From positions 1 to 13,059 of the forward strand of contig JAPUIV010000137.1 of the NCBI GenBank assembly GCA_027296665.1: DNA of 13,059 bases, given 5' to 3'. The notes under the pieces were generated by a model. The model was given only the letters and a program-made list of their open reading frames with translations, was not told the origin of the DNA and searched no databases. A program made the position numbers and the translations under genes. Shown here in pieces: positions 6,895-11,921 of the stretch; position 1 is the stretch's first letter; each line of letters begins with the position of its first letter. The stretch comes from Acidobacteriota bacterium (GTDB taxonomy: Bacteria > Acidobacteriota > Polarisedimenticolia > JAPUIV01).

Positions 6895-8076
6895 ATGAAA
6901 CGCATTTACCTGGACAACAACGCGACCACTCCTCAGGCCCCCGAGGTGACCGAGGCAATGCGTCCCTTTTTCGAGGAGCATTTCGCCAATCCCGCCAGCA
7001 CCCACCGGGAGGGTCAGAAGGTTCGCCACCGCCTGGAAGCCGCCCGGGCCCGCGTGGCCGAATTGATAGAGGCATCTCCCGAGGAGATTGTCTTCACCAG
7101 CGGCGGGACCGAATCGATCAACCTGGCCATCCTGGGTGCGGCCCGAAAGCGGCCCGATGGGCATATCGTCACTACGGCCATCGAGCACGCGGCGGGACTG
7201 GAGGCGGTCCGGCGATTCGAGGAGGAGGGCGGAACGGCCACCTATGTTCGCTCTCGTTCCTCCGGCGATATCGATCCGCAGGCGGTCATTGACGCGATCC
7301 GGCCGGATACCGTTCTCGTTTCGGTGATGCATTCCAATAATGAGACCGGCGTCCTCCAGCCGATCGAGCCTCTGGCCCGGGAATGCAACCGGCGAACGAT
7401 TCTCTTTCACACCGATGCCGCCCAGAGCTGCGGAAAGATCTCCATATCGGTACGCGAGACACCGGTCGATCTGGTTTCCCTGGCGGCCCACAAGTTCTAC
7501 GGACCGAAGGGCGTCGGCGCCCTGTACATCCGCAAGGGGATCGACCTCCTTCCCCAGATGTTCGGCGGAGGCCAGCAGGGGAGTCGGCGCAGCGGAACGG
7601 AAGCCACTGCCCTCGCGGTGGGAATGGGACGGGCATGCGAGCTGGCCCGCTCTGCCCCGGGAAGTTACCTGGAGAGGATCGCGCCGCTGCGGGATCGTTT
7701 GGAGCGCGGCCTGGTTGCGGCCTATCCCGGCGCGACCGTGAACGGGAGCAATGCACTGCGGCTCCCCAATACCTCCTCCGTTCGGTTTCCGGGTATCCGC
7801 GGGGAGGAGATGGTGATCTCGCTCGACCTGCAGGGTATTGCCGTTTCTCCCGGGGCGGCCTGTTCTTCCGGCGCTCACCGTCCCTCTCATGTATTGATCG
7901 GGATGGGCCTGGGTGCCGATCTCGCCCGCAGTTCCGTGCGGTTCAGCCTGGGGCTTTACAGCCTCCCGGAAGAAATCGATCGGGTATTGCAGGTCATACC
8001 GGAGATAACGGCGGGACTGCGAGGAATGGGGAACCGGATGAGCACGGCAGCGGGGAAGGAAGGGGATCGGGCGTGA
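6895..8076 (+). CDS. Cysteine desulfurase, NifS/IscS family
   Basis: A 393-residue class V aminotransferase-fold, PLP-dependent enzyme that takes sulfur from cysteine as an enzyme-bound persulfide, releasing alanine. It opens with YLDNNATT (5-12). Cofactor-site residues are GGTE (70-73), H98 in IEHAA, HSNNETG (146-152), D174 and Q177 in HTDAAQS, and the Schiff-base lysine K200 in AAHKFYGPKG. The loop SPGAACSSG (318-326) carries the catalytic C323. It uses the first ATG of the frame, with no clear Shine-Dalgarno. The stop overlaps the mnmA GTG start, so its likely job is sulfur donation for tRNA 2-thiolation, as in the YrvO-MnmA pairing known from Bacillus. No iscR, iscU or nif genes flank it. 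A wider role in Fe-S cluster supply cannot be excluded. Confidence 0.95.
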   Translation: MKRIYLDNNATTPQAPEVTEAMRPFFEEHFANPASTHREGQKVRHRLEAARARVAELIEASPEEIVFTSGGTESINLAILGAARKRPDGHIVTTAIEHAAGLEAVRRFEEEGGTATYVRSRSSGDIDPQAVIDAIRPDTVLVSVMHSNNETGVLQPIEPLARECNRRTILFHTDAAQSCGKISISVRETPVDLVSLAAHKFYGPKGVGALYIRKGIDLLPQMFGGGQQGSRRSGTEATALAVGMGRACELARSAPGSYLERIAPLRDRLERGLVAAYPGATVNGSNALRLPNTSSVRFPGIRGEEMVISLDLQGIAVSPGAACSSGAHRPSHVLIGMGLGADLARSSVRFSLGLYSLPEEIDRVLQVIPEITAGLRGMGNRMSTAAGKEGDRA

Positions 8077-9152
8077 CCGCCAGGGTAGCAGTTGCCATGA
8101 GCGGCGGGGTGGACAGTTCGGTTGCCGCCGCCATTCTGAAACGAAAAGGTTTGGACGTGGTTGGCCTGACCATGCGGCTGTGGGGATCCTCCCGGCCGGA
8201 AAATAGTAAAAGGTGCTGTGGAGACCGGGATCTGGCCGACGCCCGGGCGGTGGCGGGGCATCTGGATATCCCCTTTTATGTCCTGGATTTTCAGGAGGAA
8301 TTCCAGCGGGAGGTGGTGCGGCCTTTTGCCCTGGCTTACTTGCAAGGAAGAACTCCCAGTCCCTGCATTCTCTGCAACCGGGAGGTCAAGTTCGGGCGTT
8401 TGCAGAGCCTGGCGGAACAACTCGGGGCCACCTTCCTGGCAACGGGACACTATGCCCGCGTCGATCGGGAAGGGGAGGGAGAAAGGGTCCGGCTTCGCCG
8501 GGGAATCGATTCGGGAAAGGATCAATCCTACTTTCTTTTCAACCTGGACCAGCGGCAGCTCCGGTCTCTGATGCTCCCGATTGGAGATCGGACCAAGGCG
8601 GAGGTGCGCCGGCTGGCGGAGGAATGGGAACTTCCGGTGGCGGCCAAGGAGGAAAGCCAGGACCTGTGCTTTGTCTCCGAGGGGGGATATCGAGCCGTGA
8701 TCGACCAGGTAGTTCCCGGAGCGGGCGGGAAGTGCGGGGAGATCGTGGACAGCGGGGGCCGGGTACTGGGAACGCATGACGGGATCGAACGGTTCACGGT
8801 GGGCCAGCGGCGGGGCCTCGGCATCTCCACCGAGGAACCGATGTATGTCATTTCCCTCCAACCCGAAAGGAACCGCGTGGTCGTAGGGCTCCGGCGGGAA
8901 ACGCGCCGGTCCGGCCTGGTGGCCGAAGGGGTGAACTGGATTTCCTTTTCCCGTCCACCTGACAGCATCGAGGTGACGGCGAAGATCCGTTCCCGCCATC
9001 CGGGGGCGGCCGCCCGGGTTCGCGGAGGAGAGGGCGACCGGGTTCACGTCGAATTCCGGGAACCCCAGACTGGAATCGCGCCTGGCCAGGCGGTGGTTTT
9101 CTATGATGGAGAGGAAGTACTGGGAGGCGGGTGGATTCGCTCGTCCTGCTGA
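8073..9152 (+). CDS. mnmA: tRNA-specific 2-thiouridylase
   Basis: A 359-residue PP-loop ATPase that adenylates U34 of tRNA-Lys, tRNA-Glu and tRNA-Gln and replaces the C2 oxygen with sulfur. The ATP motif SGGVDSS is at residues 10-16. The catalytic cysteine pair is C101 (in CILCNREVKFG) and C199 (in ESQDLCFVSE); there is an extra C98. GHYAR (125-129), DQSYFL (150-155) and FTVGQRRGLG (241-250) are family motifs, and the C-terminal beta-barrel follows. The length is usual (about 360). The GTG at 8073 is chosen because the ATG at 8097 would remove the first strand leading into the PP-loop, and because an AGGGG stretch precedes the GTG. It overlaps the desulfurase stop as GTGA, giving tight coupling with the sulfur donor. 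Confidence 0.96.
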   Translation: MTARVAVAMSGGVDSSVAAAILKRKGLDVVGLTMRLWGSSRPENSKRCCGDRDLADARAVAGHLDIPFYVLDFQEEFQREVVRPFALAYLQGRTPSPCILCNREVKFGRLQSLAEQLGATFLATGHYARVDREGEGERVRLRRGIDSGKDQSYFLFNLDQRQLRSLMLPIGDRTKAEVRRLAEEWELPVAAKEESQDLCFVSEGGYRAVIDQVVPGAGGKCGEIVDSGGRVLGTHDGIERFTVGQRRGLGISTEEPMYVISLQPERNRVVVGLRRETRRSGLVAEGVNWISFSRPPDSIEVTAKIRSRHPGAAARVRGGEGDRVHVEFREPQTGIAPGQAVVFYDGEEVLGGGWIRSSC

Positions 9153-9163
9153 ATCCCTCCCGG

Positions 9164-9192
9164 TTGACAGGTTCCCGGGCCGATGCTACTGT
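9164..9192 (+). promoter_or_regulatory. Predicted sigma-70 promoter for tRNA-Gly (and probably bactofilin)
   Basis: TTGACA (9164-9169), a 17-bp spacer and TACTGT (9187-9192), with TGC directly before the -10. It begins only 12 nt after the mnmA stop. The expected start near 9199 leaves a 5' leader of about 16 nt before the mature tRNA end, which is usual for a tRNA gene. Confidence 0.65.
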
Positions 9193-9214
9193 CGGATTCC
9201 CAGGTAAAGAATTT

Positions 9215-9290
9215 GCGGGCATAGCTCAGTTGGTAGAGTGCAAGCTTCCCAAGCTTGATGTCGCGGGTTCGACTCCCGTTGCCCGCTCCA
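9215..9290 (+). tRNA. tRNA-Gly, anticodon CCC
   Basis: A complete 76-nt cloverleaf. The acceptor stem GCGGGCA (9215-9221) pairs with TGCCCGC (9280-9286), followed by discriminator T and an encoded CCA. The D stem is GCTC/GAGT with one G-U pair. The anticodon stem CAAGC/GCTTG encloses loop TTCCCAA, putting anticodon CCC at 9248-9250 (reads GGG). The T stem is GCGGG/CCCGT with loop TTCGACT and one G-U pair. The tRNA shares its forward transcription unit with the bactofilin gene beginning 44 nt downstream. Confidence 0.95.
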
Positions 9291-9323
9291 AAGCCGTTTT
9301 GATCCCGTGTTGGCGTCTTCCAG

Positions 9324-9329
9324 AAGGAG
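9324..9329 (+). promoter_or_regulatory. Ribosome binding site that fixes the bactofilin TTG start
   Basis: AAGGAG lies 5 nt before the TTG at 9335. No ATG or GTG in this frame lies between the tRNA end and the conserved part of the protein, so this site decides the start. Confidence 0.75.
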
Positions 9330-9334
9330 TAGTT

Positions 9335-9748
9335 TTGGGTTTCCCGAAGATCCGAAATATTCAGGAATACCTGGAAAGCCGGCGATCGGTTGATGGGCCA
9401 TCCGCCCTCGAGGGGCGGGAGGCTGAACCGAGCGAGTCGGTTGTTGGCGCGCACTCCCTGTTTCGCGGCGAGGTGTGCGGCGCCGGTCCCCTGCGGATCC
9501 GGGGCAGGCTGGACGGTGCAGTACGGATCGAGGGGGAGTTCATCGTGGAGGCGGAGGGTCGTGTCGACGCCAACATGGTGGCTGGCCATGCGACCCTGCG
9601 GGGACGGATCGAAGGCAACCTCCGGGTGGCCGGGATCGTCAAACTCGAAACAACAGCCAGGTTTTTCGGGGATATCACCTCCGAACGCCTCCTGGTGGAA
9701 CCTGGAAGCATTCTGCAAGGCAAGGCCGAGATACGGGAAACGACCTGA
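9335..9748 (+). CDS. Bactofilin (polymer-forming cytoskeletal protein)
   Basis: A 137-residue bactofilin-family (DUF583) protein. Bactofilins assemble without nucleotide into filaments and scaffold cell-shape, stalk, polarity or chromosome-positioning functions. The core, about residues 37-130, is a run of short beta strands with alternating hydrophobic residues and regular glycines, as expected of a right-handed beta-helix: GEVCGAGPLRIRGRLDGAVR, then VEAEGRVDANMVAGHATLRG, then RIEGNLRVAGIVKLETTARF, then GDITSERLLVEPGSILQGK. The first ~36 residues are charged and probably disordered; no membrane segment is seen. The frame continues upstream through the tRNA, which cannot be coding, so the TTG at 9335 with its AAGGAG site is the start. 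No promoter is seen between tRNA and gene, so read-through from the tRNA promoter is likely. No partner genes (such as M23 peptidases) are adjacent. Confidence 0.9.
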   Translation: MGFPKIRNIQEYLESRRSVDGPSALEGREAEPSESVVGAHSLFRGEVCGAGPLRIRGRLDGAVRIEGEFIVEAEGRVDANMVAGHATLRGRIEGNLRVAGIVKLETTARFFGDITSERLLVEPGSILQGKAEIRETT

Positions 9749-9750
9749 TT

Positions 9751-9770
9751 CCCATCCCCATCCCCATCCC
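9751..9770. repeat. Short hexamer tandem repeat (CCCATC, three copies)
   Basis: Three exact copies of CCCATC plus CC begin 2 bp after the bactofilin stop. It is a simple low-complexity repeat with no visible hairpin and no recognised function. A run of eight T follows at 9789-9796 but has no GC-rich stem before it. Confidence 0.6.
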
Positions 9771-9814
9771 ACCGCCAACTGAATGACATTTTTTTTCAGG
9801 GTAACCGACCCTTC

Positions 9815-9849
9815 TTGACACCATTTTGACGGGTTGCCGTTAATTGACA
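9815..9849 (+). promoter_or_regulatory. Cluster of three TTGAC direct repeats
   Basis: TTGAC occurs at 9815, 9826 and 9844, that is 11 and 18 bp apart; the first and third are TTGACA. No good -10 sits 16-18 bp after any of them, so this is not a clear sigma-70 promoter. The 11-bp step, one helical turn, would fit regulator half-sites. This is inference only. Confidence 0.3.
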
Positions 9850-9862
9850 ATTCCGTGTCGAT
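9843..9862. repeat. Imperfect inverted repeat, possible operator
   Basis: Left arm ATTGACA (9843-9849) and right arm TGTCGAT (9856-9862) are complementary at six of seven positions around a 6-bp spacer. It lies about 90 bp upstream of the sigma-54-type promoter, a usual range for an enhancer-binding site. No protein can be assigned. Confidence 0.3.
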
Positions 9863-9878
9863 ACCATCCTCCAACGAT

Positions 9879-9946
9879 ATGCAGGGGGGAAGGGAACTCT
9901 GGTGAGGTGCGATGGCGGGGCGGGGGGGATCGACCACCCCCTGCAT
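9879..9946. repeat. 10-bp perfect inverted repeat just upstream of the sigma-54 promoter
   Basis: ATGCAGGGGG (9879-9888) and CCCCCTGCAT (9937-9946) are exact reverse complements, 58 bp apart centre to centre. The right arm ends 3 bp before the -24 element. The arms could be regulator binding sites or a long-loop hairpin. The G/C-rich setting makes chance more likely than for a mixed-sequence repeat. Confidence 0.45.
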
Positions 9947-9949
9947 TGC

Positions 9950-9965
9950 TGGCACGGGGATTGCT
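9950..9965 (+). promoter_or_regulatory. Sigma-54 (RpoN) -24/-12 promoter
   Basis: TGGCAC (9950-9955), five bases, then TTGCT (9961-9965), preceded by C and with G after the -24 hexamer; this fits the consensus YTGGCACGRNNNTTGCW at every position. The expected start is near 9976, about 41 nt before the ATG of the response regulator gene. Spacing and orientation both point to that gene. Confidence 0.75.
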
Positions 9966-10016
9966 CAACATCTGGAGGAATCCGGAAAAGTTCTGGATGC
10001 GGGAGAACGAGAGCCA

Positions 10017-11390
10017 ATGAATGGAAATATCCTGGTTGTGGATGACGAGGAAGGGATTCGCGAACTCCTGGCAGCGAGCCTCGGGGAAGAGGGCTACACC
10101 GTTTTCGGGGAGCCGGGAGGTGAAGGGGCGGAACAGCGGATCCGGACCGACTCGATCGACTGCGTGCTCCTCGACCTGGTGCTTCCCGGCAGGGGAGGTA
10201 TGGAGACTCTGGAGGCCTTGCTTACCTCGGAACCTGAATTACCGGTAGTGATGATGACGGGGCATGCTTCGGTGGAAACCGCCGTTCGCGCCATGCGGCA
10301 GGGGGCCTTCGATTACCTGGTAAAACCGTTGCGAATGGAGGCGGTCAGTGTCGTGGTATCGAAGGCAATGGAATCACGGCGGCTCCGGCAGGAATGCCAC
10401 CGGCTCCGGCGGCAGGTTGACGATCGGCACAGCGCCAGGACCCTGATCGGGACCAGCGATAGCATGCGGGAGATTTTCCGGTTGATCCCTCGGGTGGCTC
10501 CCTCCTTCAGTCCGGTCCTGACCTGTGGCGAGGCGGGTGTGGGAAAGGGACGGGTGATCCGCGCCCTCCATGAGGGAGGCAGGCCCGGAACGCCCTTTGT
10601 CACGGTCGACTGCACCACAATGGAAGTTGCCGGGCTGGAAACGGCCCTGTTCGGGAAGCCCGGTCCCGATGGGAACGGGGGCGCGATCAGCCGGGCCGGT
10701 TCGGGCAGCCTGTTCCTGCGGGATGTCGGGGCCATGCCTCTTGCCGTGCAGGCCCGGTTTGCCGAGTTCCTCGAGGCGCGCAATTCTCCCGCACCGCGCG
10801 GTCCGGATCGAAAGACCTGCCGTGTGATGGCTTCAAGCCGCACCAATCTCGATATTCTTCGCAAAGAGGGCAGGTTCCGGGAAGATCTCTTCTACCGCCT
10901 TCATGTGGTGTGCATCGATATTCCACCCCTGCGGGAACGCCGGGAGGATATCCCGGCCTACCTCACCTATTTCCTCAAGAAAACCGCTGAATCCCTTGAA
11001 ATACCTACAAAAACCATGTCTACTGAAGCCCGGGCCCAGATTATGGATTACCCCTGGCCGGGAAACGTTCGCCAGCTCGAAAATGCGGTTGAGCGCGCCT
11101 TCTCCCTGGCCTACGGCCGGGAGGTGATCGTTCCGCAAGACCTCCCCGCCGAGGTTCAGGCAGGAAAATCGATCCTGATTCCCTGGCTGGCCGGGAAAGC
11201 GCAGGGGGACTCCTTGCCGGAGATCCTGACTGCATTTGAACAGCAGATGCTTCTTCAGGCCCTGGAGCGATCCAACTGGGTTAAGACCCGGGCCGCCGCC
11301 ATACTCAAGATCAAAAGAACCACCCTCATAGAAAAGATGAAACGGCTGGGCATTCCCCTCAAGGACGGTCGCTGGCAAAGCTGGGCCTGA
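10017..11390 (+). CDS. NtrC-family response regulator with degenerate AAA+ domain (no GAFTGA)
   Basis: A 457-residue protein with the NtrC layout. The receiver domain (1 to ~120) has the acidic pair D9/D10, phospho-acceptor D53, T81 and K103, so it looks able to take phosphate. The AAA+ domain (about 143-375) has Walker A GEAGVGKG (171-178), an FREDLFYRL arginine-finger region (287-295) and sensor II WPGNVRQLENAVERA (347-361). The usual LFG...GAFTGA...GTLFLDE stretch is instead LFG, then 16 residues with no GAFTGA, then GSLFLRDVG; it is about 6 residues shorter, and the Walker B Asp-Glu becomes R235-D236. A Fis-type HTH fills about 404-446. The start at 10017 sits at the receiver beginning; the 35 upstream open codons cross the sigma-54 promoter. 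It probably binds DNA but does not open sigma-54 complexes; like TyrR, HupR or Rhodobacter NtrC it may work with sigma-70 or as a repressor. Confidence 0.92.
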   Translation: MNGNILVVDDEEGIRELLAASLGEEGYTVFGEPGGEGAEQRIRTDSIDCVLLDLVLPGRGGMETLEALLTSEPELPVVMMTGHASVETAVRAMRQGAFDYLVKPLRMEAVSVVVSKAMESRRLRQECHRLRRQVDDRHSARTLIGTSDSMREIFRLIPRVAPSFSPVLTCGEAGVGKGRVIRALHEGGRPGTPFVTVDCTTMEVAGLETALFGKPGPDGNGGAISRAGSGSLFLRDVGAMPLAVQARFAEFLEARNSPAPRGPDRKTCRVMASSRTNLDILRKEGRFREDLFYRLHVVCIDIPPLRERREDIPAYLTYFLKKTAESLEIPTKTMSTEARAQIMDYPWPGNVRQLENAVERAFSLAYGREVIVPQDLPAEVQAGKSILIPWLAGKAQGDSLPEILTAFEQQMLLQALERSNWVKTRAAAILKIKRTTLIEKMKRLGIPLKDGRWQSWA

Positions 11391-11409
11391 CCCTCCCCGG
11401 GTTCCTCCC

Positions 11410-11438
11410 TTGCGGCCTCATTTCATTGGTGTTATCAT
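11410..11438 (+). promoter_or_regulatory. Predicted sigma-70 promoter for the receiver-EAL pair
   Basis: TTGCGG (11410-11415), a 17-bp spacer and TATCAT (11433-11438), with TGT directly before the -10 as an extended element. It starts 20 nt after the stop of the upstream regulator. The expected start near 11445 leaves a leader of about 85 nt before the receiver ATG. No terminator hairpin is seen between the two genes. Confidence 0.5.
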
Positions 11439-11530
11439 CATGCAAGGGCCTGATGTCCGCTCTGGATAGGCGTTTCCGGAATAGTGGAAAAATTCATTCC
11501 CTCCTGACCTCCAGCCGAAATGGGGCTCCA

Positions 11531-11917
11531 ATGGGAAGTAAACAGATTCTCGTTGTCGACGACGATGCCGACACGGTGGAACTCACCACCCGGGTGCTGC
11601 ACGGAGGGGGGTTCCGGGTTCTGCAGGCCCTTTCCGGCGGCGATGCGATTCGCCGCGCCAATGAATTCCACCCCGATCTGATCCTCCTGGATATCCAGAT
11701 GCCGGAAATGGACGGGTGGGAGGTGCTCAAGGCCTTGAAAATGGATTCCGGGACGATCGATATCCCGGTGGCGATGTTCTCGATCCGCGGGGAGGTGCGG
11801 CACCGGGTTCACGGTATTCAAGAAGGGGCATTCGACTACATCATGAAACCGTTTTCCTTCAATGAACTCCTGGGCCAGGTCCGCCAGATTTTTCTTCGCC
11901 TGAAGGGCGAGGCCTGA
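11531..11917 (+). CDS. Stand-alone response regulator receiver protein
   Basis: A 128-residue single CheY-like receiver domain with no output domain. It has the acidic cluster D10/D11/D12, phospho-acceptor D54 in LILLDIQMPEMDGWEVL, S84 in the conserved Thr/Ser position, and K106 in YIMKPF. The frame is open from 11426, but the added residues precede the first beta strand and include the promoter, so the ATG at 11531 is preferred; its Shine-Dalgarno is weak (a GGGG stretch), and an in-frame ATG at 11453 is the alternative. The following GGDEF/EAL gene starts 4 nt after its stop, so the two are almost certainly co-transcribed. A likely role is to pass a phosphorylation signal to that c-di-GMP enzyme by protein contact. 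No cognate kinase is in the window. Confidence 0.92.
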   Translation: MGSKQILVVDDDADTVELTTRVLHGGGFRVLQALSGGDAIRRANEFHPDLILLDIQMPEMDGWEVLKALKMDSGTIDIPVAMFSIRGEVRHRVHGIQEGAFDYIMKPFSFNELLGQVRQIFLRLKGEA

Positions 11918-11921
11918 GACC

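Noticed and set aside
6683..7075. 131-residue N-terminal extension of IleS
   Set aside because: It would cover the divergent promoters and the 5' end of the desulfurase gene; family similarity begins right after the ATG at 6682, which has a ribosome site.
6754..7890. 378-codon frame antisense to the cysteine desulfurase
   Set aside because: A shadow of a clear PLP-enzyme gene; it also crosses the divergent promoter region.
7956..9047. 363-codon frame antisense to mnmA
   Set aside because: A shadow of mnmA, with no recognisable motifs.
9131..9334. Upstream start for bactofilin
   Set aside because: The frame runs through the tRNA-Gly gene and the end of mnmA; the TTG at 9335 with AAGGAG is the sensible start.
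9779..9799. Possible terminator with an eight-T run after bactofilin
   Set aside because: The only stem (CTGAA/TTCAG) encloses the T run rather than preceding it, so it is not an intrinsic terminator.
10641..10720. Frameshift hiding a GAFTGA motif in the regulator
   Set aside because: The other two frames across this stretch give no GAFTGA-like sequence, and the flanking AAA+ motifs are in one continuous frame.
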